A stretch of DNA of 51,877 nt. Source: Sulfuritalea sp. GTDB taxonomy: Bacteria > Pseudomonadota > Gammaproteobacteria > Burkholderiales > Rhodocyclaceae. Every line of letters starts with the position of its first letter. Position 1 is the stretch's first letter. A program made the position numbers and the translations under genes. Location of the stretch: assembly GCA_021738105.1 (NCBI GenBank), contig JAIPCS010000003.1, positions 1-51,877 on the forward strand. The letters are read 5' to 3'. Positions 43,401-51,333 of this stretch are shown one piece after another. The notes under the pieces were generated by a model. It saw nothing but the letters and a program-made list of their open reading frames with translations, was not told the DNA's origin and ran no database searches.

Positions 43401-44754
43401 CGTCCAGGTCCGGGAAGGTATAACCAAAGGCAGGTGGCGTGATGGGCAGCACATCCACAGAACAGCTTCCCGCGCCGCCATTGGCTGGAAGTACGGTCGG
43501 TAGTTTTCCGTCATTGGCAATAAACACACCGACGTCGTAACGGTCGGGAGAGGAGAAGTTGACGGTGAGATCGAGATCGAGCAAAACGGGGGTGCCGCTG
43601 ACGCAGGACGAGATGCCGCCCGGAGCAAGACTGATGGCCGTCAGGCTGACGTCGTTGGCCGTGCATCCCAAGTCAGTGCCGTAGCGGGTCGCGGCACAGG
43701 CGGTCGCGGGATAGGGTGACGTGCAGGCGGTCGTGGTGAAGGTGTTGTCGAGACCGGTGGTGGTTCCGACACTATTGGTGGCCTTGACCCGGTAATGAAA
43801 CAGGGTGTTGCAGTTCACGTCTTCCACGGTGGCGGAAACTGCCGAGGTACCTGACGCCACCGTACCGGGAGTCGCTGCGATGGTTTCTCCATAGGCGGCG
43901 GTCAGTCCCCACTCGAAGGTGACGGTGGTACTTGCCCCATTGGCGCTGACCGTGCCATTCAGCGTTGCCACTGATTTGGTGACACCGGTCGCGGCATTGG
44001 TGGTGGCCGCGGGGGGGCCGGGGCTGACCGTAAAGACTTGCGCATTGGAGGTACCGCCACCTGGCGTCGGGTTGAATACGGTGATGTTGTAGCTGCCCGC
44101 TGTCAGCATGTCGCTGGCCGGAATCGTCGCCTGCAACTGCGTGGTGCTGATAAAGGTGGTGGTGCGGTTCGCTCCGTTGAAGCGCACTACCGAACTTCCG
44201 GAGACGAAGCCGGTGCCGTTCACCGTCATTGTGAATCCGGCCGCTCCCACGAACTTGCTGGCGGGAGAAATGCTGGTTGTCGTCGGGACGGGATTTGCCG
44301 TGACGGTAACGCCATTTGACAGGGTGTAGGTCGTACTGGCACCCCCTGAGCAGGAATCGTTGTTATAGGCGATGAAGTACGCGCTATACGTGCCGGCTAC
44401 GAGCGGAGCGGTGATGCTGAAGGTCTCGTTGAAGCTTCCGTTGACGTCGTGATTCGGATGATCGACGCAAGTCACCGAGCCCGGCGGCGTCGTACTGATA
44501 AGCCAGCCGGTGGAACGCCACCTTGTGTTTGAGCCGCTGCCGGTGGTTGTCACATTGACTGCCGCAGTAATGGTAGCGCCGGGCGCGACCGTGACGCTGG
44601 CTCCACCGTTGAGTGTTGCCGAGTTGATGGTTCGGTCGGCAAGCGCATCCAGCGGGGTCCAAATCAGACTGACGAGAGCCAGCAGGGCCAATCCGCGTCG
44701 TGCCCAGGAGCTGAACACTGGCCAAGGACTATCTATCGACATGGGATACACCAT
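40468..44754 (-). CDS. mshQ: MSHA biogenesis protein MshQ (DUF6701)
   Basis: 1428 residues, secreted (signal peptide LALLALVSLIWTPLDALA cut before DR). Modules in order: a beta-rich opening (40-150), an IPT/TIG-like domain (about 155-240, ISPASKFVGAAGFTMTVNGTGF), a fibronectin-III-like domain (about 250-345), a Cys-containing domain of a type seen in extracellular proteins (350-540), DUF11-like conserved repeats (about 550-840, LTITLTNPTASPITGVAFTDTYPAG) and the C-terminal DUF6701 region ending ARLKFGSPKAPYIYLRERY, the MshQ hallmark. The last gene of the msh block, 180 bp after mshP. It is probably a surface component of the MSHA-like pilus. Confidence 0.88.
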   Translation of the reverse strand: MVYPMSIDSPWPVFSSWARRGLALLALVSLIWTPLDALADRTINSATLNGGASVTVAPGATITAAVNVTTTGSGSNTRWRSTGWLISTTPPGSVTCVDHPNHDVNGSFNETFSITAPLVAGTYSAYFIAYNNDSCSGGASTTYTLSNGVTVTANPVPTTTSISPASKFVGAAGFTMTVNGTGFVSGSSVVRFNGANRTTTFISTTQLQATIPASDMLTAGSYNITVFNPTPGGGTSNAQVFTVSPGPPAATTNAATGVTKSVATLNGTVSANGASTTVTFEWGLTAAYGETIAATPGTVASGTSAVSATVEDVNCNTLFHYRVKATNSVGTTTGLDNTFTTTACTSPYPATACAATRYGTDLGCTANDVSLTAISLAPGGISSCVSGTPVLLDLDLTVNFSSPDRYDVGVFIANDGKLPTVLPANGGAGSCSVDVLPITPPAFGYTFPDLDGVPQGTADSCGDGNSSINGGTGSGVKRMTGVSLPCYASPSSGGKLFVPFSISWNSQKSPIGSLCTSNLYPVPGTSAKCNAPLSSVAINVVVLPVVTISDGITSINPGANTTYTAAVTNNSGGTLQDSVFKSPAVTDPLTPLTINSVVCTASGGATCPAMTSAAMITAMQGAGITIPSASLPNNGSLSFAINATLAGTANLGSNLIKTASITIGSNTSSASDSDLIVLAPYVTKSFASNSISEGAASLLTITLTNPTASPITGVAFTDTYPAGLVNTSSAGGATSCGGTVTAANDGGSVALSGGTIPASSNCTVTVNVTSATAGSYLNSTGTVSSSWGSISAASATLTVNVALFGAFNACDVAAAPNANCTNTTTSTNSRITTKIAGTAFTLDLVALKTNGTRNTSYNSTVLVELLDASNNGGALDAYNCRNTWTVITPTLTPNPAFSPSDNGLINVGPFTVPEAYRDVRVRVTNVGGSSKIGCSTDNFSIRPNTLIVSATDNTWTTIGTTRSLNNTSATGPGCSAVNTPVGCTGVIHKAGQAFTVTATAKNSASATTLNYTGTPAVTTSACAGTACTAGTFPFVLGTASTFASGVLTSNLATYAEVGAFTLTLQDSAFATVDASDTAASCAGYYVCGSTSAGRFVPDHLSITANSIVPGCGTFTYFGQDGFTTTFTLTAENSSNATTANYVGIGNAASLAKLPLTAWGAAPASTSSPGFGFAASSWAPSQPAGAAIAASATAPTATNGNTWVAGTTTVTAKHQITRPTAPAVPTTTTVSSSPVDSDGVTVSAPVSLGAPEQRFGMLRMDNSYGSELLPIRVAVRSLYCKAVGGSACTQWLTNTADSCTSFTPAIGSLGVTYRAPATVTNQLANSNFRITGTDPNTGAGSTGNWMTAANPTTLNQGIGTIILNRPCEGGPSPDCTTAVGSVDLTLDLSTNFPWLMGTWTSAGAWNESPTARLKFGSPKAPYIYLRERY

Positions 44755-44905
44755 TCAGTCTTGCCGGTGGACTGGATCTGACGGATGTCGTGTTCAACAT
44801 ACATCGCATGCCTCATTCTCGTTCGTCCGCAACTCGTCTGCGTCGATTGCATCTGCCAAGCTTCATACACTTGGGCGTGTCGCCCGGATCGGCCCGATCC
44901 AGTTC

Positions 44906-44929
44906 AAAAGTCGGCGCTGGCGATACGGC
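44906..44929 (+). repeat. Dispersed 24-bp repeat, copy 6 (intergenic)
   Basis: Matches the consensus exactly: AAAAGTCGGCG start, GATACGGC end. It lies 5 bp from the mshP stop in the mshP-mshQ gap and is preceded by a perfect inverted repeat GGATCGG-C-CCGATCC (44886-44900). Confidence 0.85.
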
Positions 44930-44934
44930 TCTCA

Positions 44935-45420
44935 TCAGAATGTTACCGAAAGCCGGCGCTCGATATACAGTGCGCCGGGGTTGGTGGTGTTGGGACAGGC
45001 GACGGTCGCTGCCGTCCATCCGGCAACGGGCTGGTTGCAGGCGGTGGCGACGAGATCGTAGATCGTCGGGCCATTGTTGGTATCCGTGTTCTCGGCGCAG
45101 GTGACGGTGACGATGAAGCCGCTGAATGTCGCCCCTGTCGGTGCGAACGATGTTGTCGCGGCGGGACAGGTGCGGGTATTGGGGTCGGTTGAGGTGTAGC
45201 CGAAGTTGTAGGCCGGCGTTGCCTGCACCTGATGCAAGCCCCATTCAATTCCGGCCCGTGCCGCATGGTAGGCACGGACGCCCTGCACATCGAGTGCGGA
45301 ACCGATGTGCTGAGCGGTGGAAATATTGACGATGAATGCACCCAGCGCGGCCAGCACGACCAGGATGAAAATGGCCGAGACGATGGCAAAACCACGAACG
45401 TGTTTGGCGAGTGATCTCAT
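44935..45420 (-). CDS. mshP: MSHA biogenesis protein MshP
   Basis: 161 residues. N-terminus GFAIVSAIFILVVLAALGAFIVNISTAQHIGSALDVQGVRAYHAARAGIEWG is nearly diagnostic of MshP, a PilX-like membrane-anchored minor component. It is followed by a Cys-containing beta region (CPAATTSFAP, TVTCAEN, ATACNQP, VACPNTT). It overlaps the mshO stop by ATGA. Confidence 0.88.
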   Translation of the reverse strand: MRSLAKHVRGFAIVSAIFILVVLAALGAFIVNISTAQHIGSALDVQGVRAYHAARAGIEWGLHQVQATPAYNFGYTSTDPNTRTCPAATTSFAPTGATFSGFIVTVTCAENTDTNNGPTIYDLVATACNQPVAGWTAATVACPNTTNPGALYIERRLSVTF

Positions 45421-46316
45421 GGCGCGTTATCCACGTGGATCTGCTGGAACAGGGTCACGGTTTCGCCGCCGGAGCTCAGGCTGAGTTGCACGAACAGCAA
45501 GCCGTTGCGGCCGGTGGCATTGGCTGTGTAGTTGATCACGCAACTGGCGCCGGTTGCCAGCGTTGCCGAGCTGCCGCCGCCAAACGCGACCGGCTGTGCA
45601 GCGTTGAAGCCGTAGTTCCAGTAACGGCTTAGCGGTCCCGTCGAAACCGGACAGGCGAACGTCACCGCACGCACCTCGCCCGGGACCACCTGGAAGCGGC
45701 TGTCCGGCGATGCCAGCGGCGGCGACTGGTAGGCGAAGGGGTTGGCGTCGAGGCTCAGTGTGTTGCCTGCGACGCCGGTAATCTTGGCTATGTTGCAACC
45801 GGGCAGGACGGGAGTCGCATCGCACTGGGCCGAGTCGCGCAGATAGGCGTTGGCGGGTTCATAACCGGGGCCGAGGTTATAGACCACGAGGTAGTCGTTG
45901 ACCGTGATGGCCGGATTGGCGGGCATGGTGCCCAGAACATCAAAGCTCTGATCGACGGTGTCAGTGAAGCTGAAGAAGTCGCCGCCAGTGGAGCCGTCAG
46001 CCCGGTCGCGATTACGCCCGCCAGTGCTGGTCATGATGAATTCGATGTAACAGGTGCCGACCGCACAGTTTCCGGGCGTGGTCGTGTCCCTGATACGCAA
46101 ACTGTTGGGCAAGGCCAGACGGATGTCGCGCGTCATGCGACGCAACGCGACGTCGGCGGCATCGGTGAGTTCAGCACGGCGCGCAGAGTCGACATAACCT
46201 TCCACCGGCTTGGCGATGAACACTGCGACGGCACTCGCCAGGATTCCGGTGATAACGATGACCATGATCGCTTCGACCAGGGTGAAGCCGGCGGCGGGGT
46301 TGGCGCGACGCGTCAT
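45417..46316 (-). CDS. mshO: MSHA biogenesis protein MshO
   Basis: 299 residues, PilW-like. Prepilin motif AAGFTLVEAIMVIVITGILASAVAVFIAKPVEGYVDSARRAELTDAADVALRRMTRDIRLALPNSLR is characteristic of MshO. The body is beta-rich with Cys pairs (GNCAVGTCYIEF, CDATPVLPGCN). It overlaps mshP and mshD by 4 bp each, part of a single translationally coupled transcript. Confidence 0.9.
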   Translation of the reverse strand: MTRRANPAAGFTLVEAIMVIVITGILASAVAVFIAKPVEGYVDSARRAELTDAADVALRRMTRDIRLALPNSLRIRDTTTPGNCAVGTCYIEFIMTSTGGRNRDRADGSTGGDFFSFTDTVDQSFDVLGTMPANPAITVNDYLVVYNLGPGYEPANAYLRDSAQCDATPVLPGCNIAKITGVAGNTLSLDANPFAYQSPPLASPDSRFQVVPGEVRAVTFACPVSTGPLSRYWNYGFNAAQPVAFGGGSSATLATGASCVINYTANATGRNGLLFVQLSLSSGGETVTLFQQIHVDNAP

Positions 46317-46876
46317 GGCAGCATGTTGGGCGAATGGCGGGTGCGATAGCCCTGCACCTGGATACTTTCGCCGGGCCCGCTGACTGTTACGGTGATCAAC
46401 AGGGACTCTGTCGCGGCAATTCCGTTGAGCGCGCTCTGTGCAACGGAAACCACTGCGCTGTAGCCTGAAGGCATGGCGCTGCCACCGGCACCGGTGGCGA
46501 TTGTGAGACTGTCGTAATCACTGACGTTGTCGAGCGGGAAGGTGGTACTGAGCCGCGTGTCGATCCCTCCGCCATAGGTTTCCCTGCCAATGTTCTCCAC
46601 CGAAGCTGCATCAGTGCAACCGGTTGCGCCGACGGCGCTGCTGGTCGCGGTGGCGGCCTGTGGATCATTGGGGTCACACCAGGTAAAAGCTTGCAACATC
46701 GCTTCTTCCAACACGGCCTCGGCAACCGCCAGTGACTGTTTTCGGATCATGGGGTCGGCGCTGTAGCGGGCGGTGATGTTGAGTACGGTCATCACACCGA
46801 CCAGTGCGACGCTGACGATGACGATGAATATGATCAATTCGATCAGCGTCAGGCCGGAATGCCGATTAGTGGACAT
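46313..46876 (-). CDS. mshD: MSHA pilin protein MshD
   Basis: 187 residues, PilV-like minor pilin. Prepilin motif SGLTLIELIIFIVIVSVALVGVMTVLNITARYSADPMIRKQSLAVAEAVLEEAMLQAFTWCDPND, the conserved MshD region including the CDP motif. It overlaps mshC by 11 bp and mshO by 4 bp. Confidence 0.9.
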   Translation of the reverse strand: MSTNRHSGLTLIELIIFIVIVSVALVGVMTVLNITARYSADPMIRKQSLAVAEAVLEEAMLQAFTWCDPNDPQAATATSSAVGATGCTDAASVENIGRETYGGGIDTRLSTTFPLDNVSDYDSLTIATGAGGSAMPSGYSAVVSVAQSALNGIAATESLLITVTVSGPGESIQVQGYRTRHSPNMLP

Positions 46877-47360
46877 AACCGGTTTCCGCCTCGACGGTGA
46901 TGTTTTTCACGTTTTCGCCGGTGACCGTGTACGCGCCAGCGACCGAGGGTCGGCCAAGGGGGCTGAAATCGAGCGACGCCGTTCCTGCCAGAGTGACATT
47001 GGCCGGCGCACAGATCTGGTTAGCCGCACCGCCGCAGGCGCGATCCTGGACCGGCAATGGCAGGTCTCGCTCGTAAGTTGTTGCGCCCGCCCCTTCGGGA
47101 ATATCCTTGGCAATGGTCAGCGTCAGATTGTTGCCGGCCAGTGCCACCCGCACATATCGCCGTTGCGCCACCGCCGACTTTCTTGCGTACTCCAGCGTTG
47201 CCTTGACCTTGTCGCGGTAGCCGATCTCGTCAAAGCCCTTGAGCAGGTCAAAGCGCGGCAGTACGACGAAGGCCAGGATGCCGATGATGATCATCACCAC
47301 GATCAGTTCGATCAGGGTGAAGCCTGATTCACTATTTGGTGTTGGGCATGGCGGCTGCAT
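46866..47360 (-). CDS. mshC: MSHA pilin protein MshC
   Basis: 164 residues, GspH-like. Prepilin motif SGFTLIELIVVMIIIGILAFVVLPRFD and the following YRDKVKATLEYARKSAVAQRRYVRVAL match MshC. It is first in the visible msh block. The upstream genes of a full MSHA locus (mshI-N assembly ATPase and platform genes, mshA, mshB) are absent; a tRNA gene lies upstream instead. A weak match to the dispersed repeat (47159-47182) occurs in the ARKSAVAQRR codons but in a different phase. Confidence 0.88.
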   Translation of the reverse strand: MQPPCPTPNSESGFTLIELIVVMIIIGILAFVVLPRFDLLKGFDEIGYRDKVKATLEYARKSAVAQRRYVRVALAGNNLTLTIAKDIPEGAGATTYERDLPLPVQDRACGGAANQICAPANVTLAGTASLDFSPLGRPSVAGAYTVTGENVKNITVEAETGYVH

Positions 47361-47431
47361 GATCGGGTCAGTCTATCAAGCTGCCGCAGAAACGGGCAAG
47401 GCATTCGGCGACACTTGAGCCTTCGCTCGCG

Positions 47432-47461
47432 TTGCCAGGCGCTGGGGCGTGCGGGTATAAT
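47432..47461 (+). promoter_or_regulatory. Promoter of tRNA-Thr
   Basis: TTGCCA (47432-47437) and TATAAT (47456-47461) separated by 18 bp, 17 bp before the tRNA 5' end. Confidence 0.8.
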
Positions 47462-47478
47462 TCGCCGCCTCTCGAGAC

Positions 47479-47554
<76 letters not shown>

Positions 47555-47560
47555 ATTTAC

Positions 47561-47599
47561 AAGGCCTGCCCCCATTTCGGTCGGCAGGCCTTGTTTCAT
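47561..47599 (+). terminator. Terminator of tRNA-Thr
   Basis: Ten-bp perfect stem AAGGCCTGCC / GGCAGGCCTT with a 12-nt loop, followed by a T-rich GTTTCATTT, starting 6 bp after the tRNA. Confidence 0.8.
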
Positions 47600-47655
47600 T
47601 TCACCACGCCGACGATCTCGTCGGAAACGATATCGATCGCTGAAAGGAAGCGGGC

Positions 47656-48423
47656 ATGCAGATCAAGGACAGCATTTTTATTATCACTGGCGGTGCATCG
47701 GGCCTGGGAGCCGGAACCGGTCGGATGCTGGTCGAGCACGGCGCCAAGGTGGTGCTGGCCGATCTCAACGAGGCTGCGGGCAATGCGCTGGCGGCCGAGC
47801 TTGGCGCGAATGCGCGTTTTGTCACCACGAACGTGGCTGACGAGGCCAGCGCCAAGGATTGCGTGGCAGCGGCAGTGACAGACTTTGGCGGCCTGCACGG
47901 GCTGGTCAATTGTGCCGGAATCGCGCCGGCCGAAAAAGTGCTGGGCAAGAATGGTCCGCATTCGCTGGATGTGTTCGCCAATGTGGTCACGGTCAATCTG
48001 GTGGGTAGCTTCAACATGATCCGTTTGGCTTCGGAAGCCATGAGCAAGGGGGAGCCCAACGCTGCCGGCGAGCGCGGCGTGATCGTCAGTACCGCTTCGG
48101 TGGCGGCCTACGACGGACAGATCGGGCAGGCGGCGTATGCGGCTTCGAAGGGCGGGGTGGTCGGCATGACGCTGCCAATCGCGCGCGAGCTGGCGCGCTT
48201 CGGCATTCGCGTGATGACCATCGCACCGGGGATTTTTGAAACGCCGATGCTGTTGGGTCTACCCAAGGAGGTGCAGGACGCACTGGGCAAGATGGTGCCG
48301 TTTCCGTCGCGTCTGGGTCGCCCCGACGAATATGCGGCGCTGGTGCGGCATATCGTCGAGAACGAGATGCTCAATGGTGAGGTGATTCGCCTCGACGGCG
48401 CCATCCGCATGGCACCCAAGTAA
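47656..48423 (+). CDS. SDR family dehydrogenase, 3-hydroxyacyl-CoA dehydrogenase type II-like
   Basis: 255-residue short-chain dehydrogenase. The NAD-binding [15 protein letters not shown], the adenine-pocket LADLNE, the NNAG-equivalent [12 protein letters not shown], the catalytic Ser ([10 protein letters not shown]) and YAASK are all present. The order [24 protein letters not shown] and [41 protein letters not shown] is that of the HSD10-like 3-hydroxyacyl-CoA dehydrogenases of beta-oxidation. GAAAGGAAG lies before the ATG. It stands alone, with no other fatty-acid genes in view. Confidence 0.88.
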   Translation: MQIKDSIFIITGGASGLGAGTGRMLVEHGAKVVLADLNEAAGNALAAELGANARFVTTNVADEASAKDCVAAAVTDFGGLHGLVNCAGIAPAEKVLGKNGPHSLDVFANVVTVNLVGSFNMIRLASEAMSKGEPNAAGERGVIVSTASVAAYDGQIGQAAYAASKGGVVGMTLPIARELARFGIRVMTIAPGIFETPMLLGLPKEVQDALGKMVPFPSRLGRPDEYAALVRHIVENEMLNGEVIRLDGAIRMAPK

Positions 48424-48452
48424 GCGACCTATTTTTTCGCTGGCCCGCAGCA

Positions 48453-50894
48453 ATGGCCGCTGACACGCAAGCTTGCTACCACTGCGGTCTGCCGATCCCG
48501 ACGGCCGCCAGTTTTTCGGTGGTGATCAATGAAGCACCGCGTGCAATGTGCTGCGCCGGCTGCCAGGCGGTGGCACAGGCCATCGTCGATAGCGGTCTGG
48601 CCGACTATTACCGCCATCGCGACGCCATGCCGGAAAGCCCGCGCGAAGCTCTACCGCTCGCACTTTCCGACTTCGGCCTGTTCGATCATCCCGATGTGCA
48701 AAAAAACTTCGTGCGGCGCGCCAACGGAGCGGCGGGCGAGCATGAGCAGGAAGCCGCACTGATTCTGGAAGGCATTACCTGCTCGGCATGCGTGTGGCTC
48801 AACGAGACGCATGTGCGCCGGCAGCCGGGCGTGACCTCGGTAGAGATCAACTACACGACCCGACGGGCGCGGGTTCGTTGGGACGAGCGCGTTACCCGAC
48901 TTTCGGCAATTCTCGAAGCCATTGCGGCGATAGGCTATCGCGCCCATCCCTACGATATCGGGCGTGCCGAAGTGCTGGCCCGGAAGGAGCGTAAAGCCGC
49001 ATTGTGGCGGCTGTTCGTGGCCGGTTTCGGCATGATGCAGGTGATGATGTACGCGGTGCCGGTGTATCTGGCTGATGGCGACATGACGCCAGACATCGAG
49101 CAGCTGATGCGCTGGGCGAGTCTGATCCTGACGCTGCCGGTGATGCTGTATTCCGCAGCGCCATTTTTCCAGAGTGCGTGGCGCGACCTGAAATTGCGTC
49201 GCGTCGGTATGGATGTGCCGGTGGCTCTGGGGATCGGCGCCGGCTTCGCTGCCAGCATGTGGGCCACGCTGACAGCCAGCGGCGCGGTGTATTTTGATTC
49301 GGTCACGATGTTCGTCTTTTTTCTGCTTACTGGCCGCTATCTGGAAATGATGGCGCGGCAGAAGGCGGCGCGCAGCGTCGAGACCCTGGCGCGGGCCATT
49401 CCGGCGTTCGCCACACGTCTTTCGGCATGGCCCGCTGATAGTACGGGTCAACGCGTTGCGGTGGCCGAGTTGCGCGCGGGCGACACGGTGCAGGTCAAGC
49501 CGGGAGAAACCGTGCCGGCCGACGGCTGCGTGCTCGATGGCGAGAGTGCGGCGGACGAATCCTTGCTTACCGGTGAAAGTGTTCCGGTGGCCAAGCGGCA
49601 GGGTGATACGTTGATCGGCGGTAGCGTGAATACCGCAAGTCCTTTGGTGATGCGTGTCGAGCGTGTCGGTGAGGAAACGAGGTTGGCCGCCATTCAGCGC
49701 CTGATGGAGCGAGCGGCAGCGGAAAAGCCGCGCCTGGTGGAAATGGCGGATCGGGTCGCCGGACGCTTTGTCATCGCCCTGCTGATTCTGGCCGTTGGCA
49801 CCGCCCTGGCCTGGTGGTGGATCGATAGTTCGCGTGCCTTGTGGGTATTCGTTGCTGTACTGGTGGTGAGTTGTCCCTGCGCACTATCACTGGCTACGCC
49901 AGCCGCTTTGACCGTGGCTACCGGCGCGCTTGCCGCGCAGGGGGTGCTGGTGACGCGTGGTCACGCCATCGAAGCGTTGGCGCGCGTCGACCATTTCATT
50001 TTCGACAAGACGGGAACCCTGACACTGGGCAGCATGCAGTTGTGCGATGTAGTTTCTTTGGGGCTGAACTCGGAACAGGCGTTAGCAATTGCCGCTGCGT
50101 TGGAACGCGGCTCCGAACACCCAATCGCGCGTGCACTGATCTTGGCGGCAGGCATTGTTCTGGAGTCGGACGAGCTGCGTACCACAACAGGCACCGGTAT
50201 CGAGGGCAGCGTGGCAGGCAAGCTCTGGCGCCTGGGGCGTCCCGAGTTCGTTGCCGGATTGCATGACAAGGCGCTACCCGATTCGCTCACAGAAAAACTC
50301 GGCGCTGGCGACACGGCGATCGCATTGGGCAGTGCCGAGGGCTGGGCAGCTTTCTTCTTCTTGAACGACAGTCTGCGTCCGGACGCATCGTCGACCATGG
50401 CCGCGCTCGCGAATGCACGGGTCAAGTTGTCGATTTTCAGCGGCGATACCCAGGCGGCGGTTACGCGTGTGGGGCACGCCGTGGGAATTGCTGATGCCCG
50501 TGGCGGTCTCGTGCCGGAGGACAAGCACGCGGCGCTGAAAGCGCTGCAGTCCAGCGGAGAGGTCGTGGCCATGGTCGGCGACGGCGTCAACGATGCCCCG
50601 GTGCTGGCGCAAGCTCAGGTATCGATCGCCATGGGCGGTGGCGCCGATTTGGCGCGGGCCAATGCCGATGTGGTGCTGCTCGGCAACAACTTGCAGGCTT
50701 TGCCGCAGGGGTTGGAACTGGCACAGCGGACGATGCGTATCGTGAAGCAGAATCTGGTGTGGGCGTTCGCCTACAATCTGACCGCGATCCCGCTGGCCAT
50801 GACCGGTTGGGTGACGCCCTGGATGGCCGGTATCGGCATGTCGGCCAGTTCCTTGCTGGTAGTACTCAATGCCTTGCGGCTACAGCGAAGGTAA
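48453..50894 (+). CDS. ccoI: Copper-exporting P1B-type ATPase CcoI (FixI)
   Basis: 813 residues, inner membrane. An N-terminal Cys-rich zinc-binding-like domain (CYHCGLPIP, MCCAGCQAV) and one HMA domain with ITCSACVW (about 108-170) distinguish CcoI/FixI from ordinary CopA. Membrane helices follow, with the ion-pathway SCPCALSLATP, DESLLTGESVPV, phosphorylation site DKTGTLT (about residue 518), HP-type EHPIARAL and GDGVNDAPVLAQA. CcoI supplies copper for cbb3 oxidase assembly; ccoS follows directly, but ccoG, ccoH and ccoNOP are not in the window. A repeat copy is read as KLGAGDTA in the nucleotide domain. Confidence 0.93.
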   Translation: MAADTQACYHCGLPIPTAASFSVVINEAPRAMCCAGCQAVAQAIVDSGLADYYRHRDAMPESPREALPLALSDFGLFDHPDVQKNFVRRANGAAGEHEQEAALILEGITCSACVWLNETHVRRQPGVTSVEINYTTRRARVRWDERVTRLSAILEAIAAIGYRAHPYDIGRAEVLARKERKAALWRLFVAGFGMMQVMMYAVPVYLADGDMTPDIEQLMRWASLILTLPVMLYSAAPFFQSAWRDLKLRRVGMDVPVALGIGAGFAASMWATLTASGAVYFDSVTMFVFFLLTGRYLEMMARQKAARSVETLARAIPAFATRLSAWPADSTGQRVAVAELRAGDTVQVKPGETVPADGCVLDGESAADESLLTGESVPVAKRQGDTLIGGSVNTASPLVMRVERVGEETRLAAIQRLMERAAAEKPRLVEMADRVAGRFVIALLILAVGTALAWWWIDSSRALWVFVAVLVVSCPCALSLATPAALTVATGALAAQGVLVTRGHAIEALARVDHFIFDKTGTLTLGSMQLCDVVSLGLNSEQALAIAAALERGSEHPIARALILAAGIVLESDELRTTTGTGIEGSVAGKLWRLGRPEFVAGLHDKALPDSLTEKLGAGDTAIALGSAEGWAAFFFLNDSLRPDASSTMAALANARVKLSIFSGDTQAAVTRVGHAVGIADARGGLVPEDKHAALKALQSSGEVVAMVGDGVNDAPVLAQAQVSIAMGGGADLARANADVVLLGNNLQALPQGLELAQRTMRIVKQNLVWAFAYNLTAIPLAMTGWVTPWMAGIGMSASSLLVVLNALRLQRR
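50294..50317 (+). repeat. Dispersed 24-bp repeat, copy 7 (inside ccoI)
   Basis: AAAACTCGGCG start (C for G at position 5) and GACACGGC end. It is read in frame as KLGAGDTA, same phase as the amiC copy. Confidence 0.75.
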
Positions 50895-50902
50895 TGGCTG
50901 GT

Positions 50903-51106
50903 ATGGACATCCTGTATTTGTTGATTCCCCTGTCTGTGGTCCTGGTCTTTGTGATTGCCGCGCTGTTCTGGTGGACATTGAAAAGTGGACAATACGAGGA
51001 CCTTGAAGGGCCCGGTCACCGCATCCTGATGGATGACGACCGGACTGGTGTGGACAAAAATGAAAGCTCAGTTGACCAAGATCAAAGCGATAGCAGCGAC
51101 AAGTAA
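50903..51106 (+). CDS. ccoS: cbb3-type oxidase assembly protein CcoS
   Basis: 67-residue single-pass membrane protein: MDILYLLIPLSVVLVFVIAALFWWTLKSGQYEDLEGPG is the canonical CcoS sequence, followed by an acidic Asp/Ser-rich tail. CcoS is needed for cofactor insertion into cbb3 oxidase. I choose ATG 50903 by family; ATG 50894 (overlapping the ccoI TAA as TAATG) would add MAG. A terminator follows. Confidence 0.92.
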   Translation: MDILYLLIPLSVVLVFVIAALFWWTLKSGQYEDLEGPGHRILMDDDRTGVDKNESSVDQDQSDSSDK

Positions 51107-51174
51107 CCATACTCCGTGTGGGTTTTATGGTGATGACTTCGTGTCATCGCCCAAAGGCTCTCTGTTGGGGTTGG

Positions 51175-51201
51175 GGGTGCGCACTGCGCACCCTTTTTTT
51201 T
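51175..51201 (+). terminator. Rho-independent terminator of ccoIS
   Basis: GGGTGCGC-ACT-GCGCACCC perfect stem followed by eight T. A second hairpin without T run (GGTGATGAC-TTCGT-GTCATCGCC) lies just upstream at 51129-51151. Confidence 0.93.
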
Positions 51202-51260
51202 CGCCTCGATCTCGAGGGGCAGGTGTTTTGACTGCATTCGCATTCGACCACGAGACAGTC

Positions 51261-51289
51261 TTTACGTCGCAGTTCGGTTTCGGTATATT
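51261..51289 (+). promoter_or_regulatory. Promoter of the Rrf2-family gene
   Basis: TTTACG and TATATT separated by exactly 17 bp, followed by an A+T-rich imperfect inverted repeat (ATAAGA-ATA-TCTTTAT, 51294-51309) at the expected start site, a plausible autoregulatory operator. Confidence 0.55.
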
Positions 51290-51333
51290 AGGATAAGAAT
51301 ATCTTTATATATTGAAACTGGAGTGCTTCGACG

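Noticed and set aside
47159..47182. Inverted copy of the repeat in mshC
   Set aside because: Four mismatches, a different reading phase from other copies, and the codons (ARKSAVAQRR) fit the normal GspH/MshC pattern; kept only as a weak possibility.
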